From: Gp6-AA40 sp035649395
Lineage (GTDB): Bacteria > Acidobacteriota > Vicinamibacteria > Vicinamibacterales > UBA2999
DNA length: 15,802 nucleotides
Assembly: GCA_035649395.1 (NCBI GenBank)
Contig: DASRJR010000442.1
Coordinates: 1 to 15,802 of the forward strand
Direction: 5' to 3'
Part shown: piece by piece, positions 7,740 to 15,111 of the stretch
How the letters are laid out: each line of letters begins with the position of its first letter
Position numbering within the stretch: position 1 is the stretch's first letter
Made by a program: the position numbers and the translations under genes
The notes under the pieces: model-generated
Told to the model about the DNA's origin: nothing
The model's input: only the letters and a program-made list of their open reading frames with translations
Database searches by the model: none

Positions 7740-8543
7740 TTAACGTCGCGGTGACGATGAGGCCGCCGGCACGCTCATGCCCACGTCGGACATCGCCGCG
7801 CGGAGTTTGGACGCGTAGTCTTCGCCGCCGGCCACTCGGACGACATCCAGCTGTCGCAGCGCATCGCGCACGCCCTCGATGAGATCCTGAGGTTTCGGGT
7901 TGAGCGCCTGGCTCTCGAGTGTCAGCGCGAGCGCGTGGTCGAAGATGTACTCCGCTGCCTCCTTGTCGTCCACATCGGCCATCGTCCCGCACGACTTCAT
8001 GCGCGAGTAGACCTCAGAGACGGGTGTGGCGTACGCGTCGATGACTATCGCGCCGGAGGTCAGACACGCGTTCCAGTTGCGCTGCACCACCGCGGTCAGC
8101 ATGCGGCGTTCGGCTTCAAACAGACGCTGCGCGATCGGGGCCTGACACGGCAGCGTGAGCGTGACGGGCTTGCCGCTGCGGGTGACCTCGATGAAGAACG
8201 ACGTCAGGCCGGACGCCATCCGCGTCATCGCCATCTGCCACTCGTACTGGGTCGAGCCGTCGAGCACCTGCGCGCCGACTTTGCGCAGCACATCGCCCGG
8301 TCGCAGCCCCGCGTTCAATCCGCTGGGCGAGACGTTCCGTACGAGATTGTCGTCATCCGCCGTGATCCACGGCGCGAAGCACGGCATCGGTGCGTCGCGA
8401 AACGGAAGGCTCAGATTCTTCTTCGCCTGGAGCAGAAGAATGTCCTCGAGCTCTTTCCTCTGCGGAGCGGTGTCTTGCGCCCGCACGGTCGTGGTCGACA
8501 GGAGCACGAGCGGCAGGACGAGAACGACCGCAATCCTCTGCAT
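7740..8543 (-). CDS. Exported PDZ-domain protein of unknown function
   Basis: 267 aa. A signal peptide is clear (MQRIAVVLVLPLVLLSTTTVRA, cleavage near 22-23), so the mature protein should be periplasmic. Residues about 63-133 form a PDZ domain of the HtrA/S1C type: 'DNLVRNVSPSGLNAGLRPGDVL' carries the ligand-loop and GxRxGD pattern, followed by 'FFIEVTRSGKPVTLTLPC'. No protease domain precedes it. The C-terminal ~130 residues are helical and unassigned. Four cysteines remain after cleavage (55, 133, 160, 185), enough for two disulfides. It lies tail to tail with the first ADOP (6-nt gap) and head to head with the permease-phosphatase fusion. A periplasmic adaptor role for these permeases is possible but unproven. 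No good ribosome site is seen before the ATG. Confidence 0.85.
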   Translation of the reverse strand: MQRIAVVLVLPLVLLSTTTVRAQDTAPQRKELEDILLLQAKKNLSLPFRDAPMPCFAPWITADDDNLVRNVSPSGLNAGLRPGDVLRKVGAQVLDGSTQYEWQMAMTRMASGLTSFFIEVTRSGKPVTLTLPCQAPIAQRLFEAERRMLTAVVQRNWNACLTSGAIVIDAYATPVSEVYSRMKSCGTMADVDDKEAAEYIFDHALALTLESQALNPKPQDLIEGVRDALRQLDVVRVAGGEDYASKLRAAMSDVGMSVPAASSSPRR

Positions 8544-8704
8544 GAATTCAGGATGACTGATCCGCGATGTATCGTCGAGGTCGAATTAGCCTGATCGTCG
8601 CCGCGTGAAACCGGGCGAATTCACTGGCGACGTCCGTTTCGCCGGCGATCCAGCGATTGATTGACCGTGCGGTGCGACGCGTCGGAAGATTAGGCCGCCA
8701 CACG
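8544..8704. promoter_or_regulatory. Divergent intergenic region between the PDZ gene and the fusion gene
   Basis: 161 nt that must carry promoters for both divergent genes. No convincing -10/-35 pair or strong inverted repeat was found, and nothing like the palindrome before padR. An alternative TTG start for the fusion gene lies at 8657. Confidence 0.4.
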
Positions 8705-11700
8705 ATGGAACCGCCGCGCAATCAACCGACTGCGCCATGGCTCGATGACTTCGCCCGCGACGTCGGCTATGGGCTTCGCACCCTCCGCCGACACCCTGGT
8801 TTCACCGCCACAGCCCTGCTGTCGCTGGCATTGGGCATCGGCGCCAGCGCCGGCATCTTCTCGCTGCTCGATCAGGTCCTGCTTCGCGCGCTCGCGGTGA
8901 GCGAGCCGGAACGCCTCGTCCTCTTGGACTGGAACGGCTCGAAAATCGGTGTCGAATACGGCTCCGGCAGCCTGATGTCCTACCCGTTGTGCCGCGACCT
9001 GCAGACACAGGATCGATTCTTCGACGGCGTCGTCTGCCGTCATCCGTTGGGCGTGAACATCTCGACCGGACGCGAGCACGAGGAAGTCACGGCCGAGATC
9101 GTCTCGGGCTCGTACTTCCAGGTGCTCGGAGTGCAGCCGCTGATGGGCCGCCTGATCGCGCCGTCGGACGATCTGCAGCCCCTGGCCCATCCGGTGGCCG
9201 TGCTCTCGTACGACTACTGGACCAATCGCCTCGGCTCGCCGCGCGACATCGTTGGACGCCGGGTGCTGATCAACAACAACCCGTTGACCGTGATCGGCGT
9301 CGCGCCGGCGAGCTTTCGCGGCATGGACGTGGGCGACGCGGCCTCGGTGTGGATCCCGGCGATGATGAAGCGGCTGGCGACGCCGGATTGGGACGGCCTG
9401 TTCGATCGCCGCGTCCATTGGATGCACGTGATCGGACGTCTCAAGCCTGGCGTGACTCTCGAACAGGCGCGAACAGGGCTGCAGCCATGGTTCAAGGCGA
9501 CGCTCGACGCCGACACGCGGCGCGAGGGCTTTCCGAACATTACCGAGGCGCAGCGGCGCAGTTTCCTGGCGTCGACCATCGACGTCTCCTCGGCGTCGCG
9601 CGGCATCTCCGGGCTGCGCGTCGCCCTCTCTCGTCCCCTCCAAGTGTTGATGGGCGGCACGCTGATTCTGCTGCTGCTCGCGTCCCTCAACGTCGCGGGG
9701 CTGCTGCTCGCTCGCGGCGCGACTCGTGTGCGTGAGCTGACGACGCGCCTGGCGATCGGGGCGTCGCGCGGACGCATCGCCCGGCAGCTGCTCGTCGAAA
9801 GCCTGCTGGTCGCGCTGGCGGGAGGCGCCCTTGGCGTGCTGACGGCGCCGCTTGTATCGCGCGCGCTCCGCTCGTTCGTGCCGCAGGCGTCCAATCTCAA
9901 TGCCGGCGTCGACGTTCGCGTGTTGACGTTTGCCATCGTCATCAGCGTCGCGACCGCAGCGCTCTGCGGCCTCGCACCGGTGTTTCAGGTCGGCCGCCTT
10001 CAGCTGAGTGCGGCGCTTGCCGACCGCTCGAATCTCTTCGCCGGCGGGGTTCGGCTGCGCAAGCTGCTCGTTGCCGGCCAGATCGCGCTCGCGCTGCTCC
10101 TGCTGATGGGGGCGGGGCTGTTCGTGCAGACGCTGGCTCGTCTGCAGGCGAAGGGCCCGGGATTCGCGACGGACAACCTGCTGATGTTCAGCCTCGATCC
10201 GCCGTCCATCGGATACAGCTACGACGACAGCGAACGCGTCATGCGCGAGGTGTTCCGGAGACTGCAGGAACTCCCTGAAGTCGAGCGGGCCGGCGTCGGC
10301 AACACGCAGATGCTCAATGGCGGCATCACGGCGGGAAGCGTCACGATCCAGGCGGAGGAACGGAAGGTCAGTGATCGGCCCGTTCACCGCATGCGCGTCA
10401 GCCCCGGGTTCTTCTCGACGCTTGGCGTGCGGGTGACGGCCGGACGCGATTTCGACGCGCGCGACGTACGGGCACCGGGCACGCCGCCAGGCCCCTACCG
10501 GACGGTCATCGTCAACCAGAATTTCGCGCGACGCTACTTCGGCGACCGCAATCCAGTCGGCGCCCGCATCGGCCTGGGCAGCCGCGTCGACACCCAGACC
10601 AACATCGAGATCATCGGCGTTGTCCGCGAGGAGCTGAGCCGCCGCGACCTCCGCGACGAAGGTCTCGAGCAGATCTTCATGTGCTTCTGGGACAACCAGT
10701 CGGAGAACGGTGCCTTTTACGCGCGCGTGCGAGGAACCCCTGAATCGGCGTTCGCGTCGATCCGGCGGACGGTCGCGGCGGTCGATCCAGCGCTCGCGGT
10801 CGAGCCGACGACGTTCGACGACCAGATCGAGCGATCGTTGTGGACGGAACGGGCGCTGGCGACGCTGTCGAGCGGCTTCGGCGCAACCGCCTTGCTGATC
10901 TGCATCATCGGCGTGTACGGCGTAATGGCGTTCGTCGCGACGCAGCGGACGCGCGAGATCGGCGTGCGCCTCGCGCTCGGAGCGACCCGTACCTCGGCGG
11001 TCTGGGTCGTCGTCAGAGATGCCCTCTCGATGATCGTCGCCGGAACGCTGATCGCGGTGCCGGGCGCGTGGGCGCTCAGACGGCTCGTCGAGGCAGAGAT
11101 CTTTGGCGTCCATGCGTTCGACGCGCCAACGATCGCCACGGCCGGGACTGGTCTCGCGCTCGCCGTGCTGAGCGCAGCGGCGATGCCGGCGCTGCGTGCG
11201 GCGATGCTGCCTCCGATGCTGGCGATTCGCGATCAGCCCGAATCCGTGTGGCAGAGCGCGCGCGGCAACGTGCGCCGAGCCCTGCGTGTGATCACGCCGT
11301 CGCGTGAGCGCTCGGCGGTACCGTCGCTCTCGATGATCGGCGAATTCACCGGTCTGGTGCAGCGCGCGGCGTCGTTTCCCGAGGCGCTGCATGTCGCGCT
11401 GCCTGCGCTGCGTCAGCGTGTCGGCGCGCAGTTCATCCTGCTGCTCGAGAAAGTGTCCAAGGAGGAGTATCGCGGCGGCGACTGCGTCATTTCGTCGCGT
11501 GGGATCCTGATCAACCGGCTGACGCATTACCCGCATCCGCTGCCGCTGCAGCCCTCGGATTTCGATGCCTGGTCGAAATGGGCCAGAGAATTCCGGCCGG
11601 AGCACGTCGCCGAGGTCGAGCGGCTCAAGGCAAGCGATGCCCGGCTCGCGGTCGCGCTACGCACCAGACGCGAGATCGTCGGCGTACTGCTGCTGGGACC

Positions 11701-12571
11701 GCCAGAGGGCCGCGACGCCTTCACCGACTCCGACAAACAGGTGCTGGGCAGTGCGGCCGAGCTGTTCGCGCTGATGATCGAGAACGCGCGGCTGAACGAT
11801 CGCGCGATGGAGCAAGAGAAAGTGCGGCGCGATCTGGCGCTGGCGGCGGAAGTGCAGCGCCGGCTGCTGCCGCCACAGCCGCCGGCCGCGTCCGCGGCCA
11901 GCTTCGCCGCGTACACGATGCCCGCGCGCAGCGTCGGCGGTGACTTCTACGACTTCGTCGACGTCGGCGACGGCCGCATCGGCGTTGCGATTGCCGACGT
12001 CGCCGGCAAAGGGATTGCTGCCGCACTGCTGACGTCAGTCGTGCAGGCGTCGCTGCGCGTCATCTCGGTGGAAAGCGGAATCACGCCGTCGCAGCTCGCG
12101 TCCAGGATGAACCGGTTCCTGCACCGGTCCACCGGTGGCAGCAACTACGCGACCTTCTTCTACGCGCAGCTCGAGCCGGATGGCCGGCGCCTGCGATACG
12201 TGAATGCTGGCCACAACCCGCCGTATCTCGTGCGCCGAATCGAGGAGCGTGTCGAGCTGATGGAGCTCGGCACCGGCGGCACGGTGCTTGGCTTGTTCCC
12301 GGACGTCCCGTACGAGGATGCGGAAATCGATCTCCGCCCCGGCGATCTCCTGGTCGCGTTCACCGACGGCGTGACCGAAGCCCGCCGCACCGACGGCGAG
12401 GAGTTCGGCGAAGATCGGCTCAAGGATCTGCTTCGCGATGTGTGCGGGACACCGGCCGATGACGTGTCCGTGCGGATTGCGACCCGGATGCGTGAATGGA
12501 CCGCCGGCGCCGAGCAGCACGACGACCTGACCGTCGTCGTCGCCACGATGCACGCGCCGACGCGTGGATGA
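8705..12571 (+). CDS. ADOP permease fused to GAF and SpoIIE/RsbU-type PP2C phosphatase
   Basis: 1,288 aa from ATG 8705; an in-frame TTG at 8657 would add 16 residues (numbers below count from it). It lacks the ADOP prefix domain and starts 'WLDDFARDVGYGLRTLRRHP'. TM1 is about 50-75, periplasmic core about 80-320, first FtsX block about 327-445, TM about 468-490, second periplasmic domain about 500-730, last FtsX block about 737-850 with 'TQRTREIGVRLALGAT'. The usual ADOP end ('PPMLAIRDQ', 853-860) is followed not by a stop but by a linker, a GAF domain (about 893-1047), a coiled coil ('EQEKVRRDLALAAEVQRRLLP', 1052-1071) and a PP2C domain (about 1085-1297). Metal-binding Asp residues are intact: D1096 ('GGDFYDF'), D1114 ('IADVAGKG'), D1237 ('FTDGVTEA'), D1289/D1290 ('HDDLTVVV'). 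After the last TM the tail should be cytoplasmic, so the phosphatase can meet STAS or anti-sigma partners (inference). No ATPase or partner gene is adjacent. Confidence 0.97.
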   Translation: MEPPRNQPTAPWLDDFARDVGYGLRTLRRHPGFTATALLSLALGIGASAGIFSLLDQVLLRALAVSEPERLVLLDWNGSKIGVEYGSGSLMSYPLCRDLQTQDRFFDGVVCRHPLGVNISTGREHEEVTAEIVSGSYFQVLGVQPLMGRLIAPSDDLQPLAHPVAVLSYDYWTNRLGSPRDIVGRRVLINNNPLTVIGVAPASFRGMDVGDAASVWIPAMMKRLATPDWDGLFDRRVHWMHVIGRLKPGVTLEQARTGLQPWFKATLDADTRREGFPNITEAQRRSFLASTIDVSSASRGISGLRVALSRPLQVLMGGTLILLLLASLNVAGLLLARGATRVRELTTRLAIGASRGRIARQLLVESLLVALAGGALGVLTAPLVSRALRSFVPQASNLNAGVDVRVLTFAIVISVATAALCGLAPVFQVGRLQLSAALADRSNLFAGGVRLRKLLVAGQIALALLLLMGAGLFVQTLARLQAKGPGFATDNLLMFSLDPPSIGYSYDDSERVMREVFRRLQELPEVERAGVGNTQMLNGGITAGSVTIQAEERKVSDRPVHRMRVSPGFFSTLGVRVTAGRDFDARDVRAPGTPPGPYRTVIVNQNFARRYFGDRNPVGARIGLGSRVDTQTNIEIIGVVREELSRRDLRDEGLEQIFMCFWDNQSENGAFYARVRGTPESAFASIRRTVAAVDPALAVEPTTFDDQIERSLWTERALATLSSGFGATALLICIIGVYGVMAFVATQRTREIGVRLALGATRTSAVWVVVRDALSMIVAGTLIAVPGAWALRRLVEAEIFGVHAFDAPTIATAGTGLALAVLSAAAMPALRAAMLPPMLAIRDQPESVWQSARGNVRRALRVITPSRERSAVPSLSMIGEFTGLVQRAASFPEALHVALPALRQRVGAQFILLLEKVSKEEYRGGDCVISSRGILINRLTHYPHPLPLQPSDFDAWSKWAREFRPEHVAEVERLKASDARLAVALRTRREIVGVLLLGPPEGRDAFTDSDKQVLGSAAELFALMIENARLNDRAMEQEKVRRDLALAAEVQRRLLPPQPPAASAASFAAYTMPARSVGGDFYDFVDVGDGRIGVAIADVAGKGIAAALLTSVVQASLRVISVESGITPSQLASRMNRFLHRSTGGSNYATFFYAQLEPDGRRLRYVNAGHNPPYLVRRIEERVELMELGTGGTVLGLFPDVPYEDAEIDLRPGDLLVAFTDGVTEARRTDGEEFGEDRLKDLLRDVCGTPADDVSVRIATRMREWTAGAEQHDDLTVVVATMHAPTRG

Positions 12572-12573
12572 AA

Positions 12574-12679
12574 CTTGGTCCATGGGAATCGACCGCCAGA
12601 GGACCTCGGACCAAGGACCAAGGACGGACCAAGGACCAAGGACGGACCAAGCACCAAGAACCAAGGACCCAGGACCAAG
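12574..12679. repeat. Degenerate heptamer array (GGACCAA type) with an inverted arm, copy B
   Basis: From 12608 the sequence steps in 7-nt units of GGACCAA. The 18-nt block GGACCAAGGACCAAGGAC occurs twice in tandem (12608-12625, 12626-12643), then a copy with two changes (12644-12661) and further decayed units up to 12679. An inverted arm CTTGGTCC lies at 12574-12581 and can pair with GGACCAAG at 12608-12615. The array fills the gap between the fusion gene and the convergent DUF6152 gene, touching the latter's stop codon. No T-run follows, so it is not called a terminator. Confidence 0.85.
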
Positions 12680-13060
12680 CTAGTCGGTCGGGCGGCCTCC
12701 GAGTGTGCGGCCGTCGGCGAGCGTGATCGAGACGAAAATCCCACCGAACTCGCCGCTCTTGAGTGGGTTGACGACGACGGTCACCTTGTCGCCCGGCTTG
12801 AGGATGGACGATCGCCATCCGTTTCGCGCCAGCGAGTTGGGGCTGCCCAGTTCGACGCCCCATCGATCCGTGCTCCCTTTTTCGTTGGGGACGTCTAGCG
12901 CGAAAGAGGCGTGTGGATTCGTCCAGACGAATTCGACGACCGTGCCGACCAGCGTCTTGCGGGCGCTGCGATCGAACATGACCGGCGAGTGATGGGCCTC
13001 GAGCGACGCGGCCATCGCGGCCGCGAGCACGAGCGTGCAGGCGAGGATTGAGCGCGTCAT
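12680..13060 (-). CDS. DUF6152 family exported protein
   Basis: 126 aa. A signal peptide (MTRSILACTLVLAAAMAASLEA) is followed by the family's hallmark 'AHHSPVMFD', then 'LVGTVVEFVWTNPHASFALDV' (37-57), 'WGVELGSPNSLARNGW' (67-82), 'LKPGDKVTVVVNPLKSG' and the C-terminal 'SITLADGRTLGG'. These small exported beta-rich proteins are widespread in acidobacteria and proteobacteria, with no established function. The start has AGGAG 6 nt upstream and lies 10 nt after the stop of the 'WEGD' protein gene, so the two form an operon transcribed leftwards. It ends directly against the heptamer repeat. The identification rests on recalled family motifs. Confidence 0.9.
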   Translation of the reverse strand: MTRSILACTLVLAAAMAASLEAHHSPVMFDRSARKTLVGTVVEFVWTNPHASFALDVPNEKGSTDRWGVELGSPNSLARNGWRSSILKPGDKVTVVVNPLKSGEFGGIFVSITLADGRTLGGRPTD

Positions 13061-13070
13061 CGATGCTCCT

Positions 13071-13877
13071 CTACTTCACGAGCTTCTTCGACTGAGTGGC
13101 CGGTAGGTGATCGTTCAGGTCCGGCAGGCACTGCACTTCGGTGATGTCGGTGTCGTCGCGGCGCCGGAACGTCTTCGTCATCTTCCAGTCGCCTTCCCAG
13201 CTTTTCGGGTCGGTCATCGTGTATTCGATGTCGAGCGCGCCGTCGCTGCGCATGCGGAAGCGCTCGACGATGTGCAGGTCTTCGCTGGCGGGGACCGACG
13301 CTCCACCCTGATCCAGCCAGTGATGGTGGCCCGGAAAATATGTCGTGTCCACGACCAGCGTGTCGCCCTCCCACTTGCCAATCGACTCCCCGTTGAACGT
13401 GCGCACGACGATGTCGGGGTCGGTGTGCGGCCGGCCATCGAGATAGATGATGCGCATGCTGTTCATGAAGCCGCTGACCATGTAGATCGCCGTCGGCAGC
13501 TGAATCATCGCGATCGGCCACACGCGCGTCATGATGAGGGGAAGCCCGGCCGGCCAGCACTGTCCGATGTCGTCGCGGTAGACGCCGCCGTCCTTCAGCG
13601 CCTGCACCCCTCGGTCGTAGTGCGCCTGAGCCGCGGCCGTCAGCTTGAAGGTCTCGGGCACGAAGCGCCACGTGTTCGCGCGCCCGTCATGCTGCCACGT
13701 CCCGGTGAGGTCGAACGGTGCCTTCGCTCGTGTTTTCTGGAGATTGGCCGGCGCCAGCGCAGAGAGTTGGGACGGCACGGCGGTGGCGTTCTGCGTCGCC
13801 TGAGCGTGAACCTGACCGGGCGTCGTCAACAGGCATCCGCACACGAGACCGGCTCCGAGCAGCAGTTTCTTGGCCAT
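13071..13877 (-). CDS. Exported protein of the 'DGRPH / WEGDTLVVDT' acidobacterial type, function unknown
   Basis: 268 aa with a signal peptide (MAKKLLLGAGLVCGCLLTTP...VHA, cleavage near 25). The mature part starts with 'FDLTGTWQH' (55-63), followed by 'CWPAGLP' (107-113), 'RIIYLDGRPHTDPD' (142-154), 'FNGESIGKWEGDTLVVDTT' (161-179), 'LHIVERFRM' (201-209) and 'EYTMTDPKSW' (218-227). The same motif series appears in the divergent gene at 14014. Such proteins occur in many paralogs in Vicinamibacteria, usually labelled hypothetical; the spacing suggests a beta-rich periplasmic fold. It is first in a two-gene operon with the DUF6152 gene. No catalytic motif can be named. A TATATT box on the minus strand (13886-13891) is a weak promoter candidate close to the start. 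Confidence 0.85.
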   Translation of the reverse strand: MAKKLLLGAGLVCGCLLTTPGQVHAQATQNATAVPSQLSALAPANLQKTRAKAPFDLTGTWQHDGRANTWRFVPETFKLTAAAQAHYDRGVQALKDGGVYRDDIGQCWPAGLPLIMTRVWPIAMIQLPTAIYMVSGFMNSMRIIYLDGRPHTDPDIVVRTFNGESIGKWEGDTLVVDTTYFPGHHHWLDQGGASVPASEDLHIVERFRMRSDGALDIEYTMTDPKSWEGDWKMTKTFRRRDDTDITEVQCLPDLNDHLPATQSKKLVK

Positions 13878-13892
13878 GAGTGCTGAATATAC

Positions 13893-13928
13893 ACGTTGGA
13901 GGAATCAGATTCCTGATTCCTACAACGT
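13893..13928. promoter_or_regulatory. 36-bp near-perfect palindrome in a divergent promoter region
   Basis: ACGTTG-G-AGGAATCAG (13893-13908) mirrors CTGATTCCT-A-CAACGT (13913-13928) around the 4-nt centre ATTC, with one unpaired position (13899/13922). It lies between the divergent 'WEGD' genes, directly upstream of a TATAAT box, where it would overlap the -35 zone. This is the position of an operator for a dimeric regulator controlling one or both units (inference); no regulator gene is adjacent. Confidence 0.7.
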
Positions 13929-13930
13929 CT

Positions 13931-13936
13931 TATAAT
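13931..13936 (+). promoter_or_regulatory. Consensus -10 box for the rightward WEGD/dioxygenase operon
   Basis: A perfect TATAAT, preceded by the 36-bp palindrome. No good -35 hexamer is found 16-18 nt upstream (that region reads gattcc), so the promoter may need an activator or be controlled through the palindrome. Distance to the ATG at 14014 is 77 nt. Confidence 0.5.
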
Positions 13937-13985
13937 CGGCTCGACCGATACGGCCCGCTGATGAGCGGCACGACGGTCGAGCCGA
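13936..13985. repeat. 12-bp-arm inverted repeat in the leader of the rightward operon
   Basis: TCGGCTCGACCG (13936-13947) pairs perfectly with CGGTCGAGCCGA (13974-13985). Inside it CCGCT (13955-13959) pairs with AGCGG (13964-13968) over a GATG loop. It begins at the last base of the -10 box, so the left arm spans the expected transcription start. It could be a DNA-binding site or a partial RNA hairpin. No U-tract follows, so it is not a simple terminator. Confidence 0.6.
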
Positions 13986-14013
13986 GGAACGACTCAGATT
14001 GAGAGGGCAGGCT

Positions 14014-15102
14014 ATGAAGCGCGCGCGTGCGTTCGGGTTCGTGCTGCTCGTGGGTGTGAGTGCGGCATCGTGGTCCGTTTCCGGGCAGAAAGCTGCGGCG
14101 CCCCCGCTCGTGATCACGGCGTACAACGGCGGCGCTCCGATCCCGTACACCGTGCCGCGGACGCCGTGGGGGGATCCTGACCTCCAGGGTGTCTGGAGCA
14201 GTGACGACACGTCCGGCATCCCGCGCGAGCGGCCCAAGGAGTTCGGCACCAATCTCTACTTGAGCGACGAGGCGTTTGCCGCTCGAAGGAAGCAGGTCGA
14301 GAAGGGAATCAAGAACGGTGAGAGCGACATCGGCTCGTTCCGCAACGACTTCGCGCGGCGCGCCTTCCGCCAGACCTCGCTGATCGTCGACCCGCCCGAC
14401 GGCAGCATGCCGGCGGTCACACCCGAAGCGCAGAAGCGGCGCGCCTCGCGCGATCGCGGCACGTTCGGCGACGGTCCCTTCAACACGACCGAGGACTTCA
14501 CGCTCTACGACCGCTGCATCACGCGCGGCATCGTCGGCTCGGTGCTGCGTGTCGTTTACGGCAACGGCAATCGCGTCGTGCAGGCGCCGGGCGTCGTCGC
14601 GTTCAGCTACGAGATGATCCACGACACACGGGTCATCTACACCGACGGTCGGCCGCACATCGGCCAGCCGATCCGGCAGTATCTCGGCGATTCGCGCGGA
14701 CGCTGGGAAGGCGACGAGCTCGTCGTCGTCACCACCAACCTGACCGACAAGACCAGCATCGGCGGCAACGGCAACGGCCTCCGCCACAGCGACAAGATGA
14801 CGATCACCGAGCGCTTCAAGCGCGTGGCGCCCGACGTCATTCAGTACCAGTTCACGGTGGACGACCCCGTGACCTACGCGCGGCCGTTCACCATGTCGAT
14901 GCCGCTGACGCCGCTCGACGGCGGCGTGCTGCTGCCGTACGAGTGTCACGAAGGCAACTACGGCCTGCCGAACGCGCTCAGCGCGGAACGGGCCGAGGAC
15001 AAGGCGATCGAGGAAGATCGCCAGCGCGGCTTCACTCGCGCCCGTCGTGCGATTCAAGTGCCGGTGCCGAACCGGCCGGCGGCCCCTGCCGAAGAGAATT
15101 GA
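14014..15102 (+). CDS. Exported protein of the 'DGRPH / WEGDELVV' acidobacterial type, function unknown
   Basis: 362 aa from ATG 14014, which has AGAGGG about 6 nt upstream and gives a signal peptide (MKRARAFGFVLLVGVSAASW...SGQ, cleavage near 24). A TTG 15 nt earlier is less likely. Mature motifs are 'TPWGDPDLQGVWSSDD' (50-65), 'LYDRCITRG' (164-172), 'VIYTDGRPHIGQP' (207-219), 'RGRWEGDELVVVTTNL' (228-243), 'MTITERFKR' (262-270), 'YQFTVDDPVTYARPF' (278-292) and 'YECHEGNYGLPNAL' (309-322). It is a longer relative of the divergent gene at 13877. Members of this type are abundant in acidobacteria and have no assigned reaction. Its stop is 9 nt before the dioxygenase ATG, so the two are probably co-transcribed and may act on the same class of compounds (inference). 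Confidence 0.85.
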   Translation: MKRARAFGFVLLVGVSAASWSVSGQKAAAPPLVITAYNGGAPIPYTVPRTPWGDPDLQGVWSSDDTSGIPRERPKEFGTNLYLSDEAFAARRKQVEKGIKNGESDIGSFRNDFARRAFRQTSLIVDPPDGSMPAVTPEAQKRRASRDRGTFGDGPFNTTEDFTLYDRCITRGIVGSVLRVVYGNGNRVVQAPGVVAFSYEMIHDTRVIYTDGRPHIGQPIRQYLGDSRGRWEGDELVVVTTNLTDKTSIGGNGNGLRHSDKMTITERFKRVAPDVIQYQFTVDDPVTYARPFTMSMPLTPLDGGVLLPYECHEGNYGLPNALSAERAEDKAIEEDRQRGFTRARRAIQVPVPNRPAAPAEEN

Positions 15103-15111
15103 GGCGGTGGC

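Noticed and set aside
8690..11605. 971-codon open frame on the minus strand opposite the fusion gene
   Set aside because: Its translation is Arg/His/Gln-rich with no recognisable domain, and the opposite strand carries a clear conserved protein. Long antisense frames are common at this GC content.
12608..12679. CRISPR-like array
   Set aside because: Units are 7 nt, contiguous and degenerate, with no unique spacers and no cas genes nearby.
12035..12744. Minus-strand frames containing repeated 'VLGPW/LVLGPS' peptides
   Set aside because: The repeated peptide is a translation of the GGACCAA heptamer array, and the rest lies antisense to the phosphatase domain or in the wrong frame of the DUF6152 gene.
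13930..15057. 375-codon minus-strand open frame opposite the rightward WEGD gene
   Set aside because: The composition is that of an antisense shadow, and the plus strand has a signal peptide, ribosome site and family motifs.
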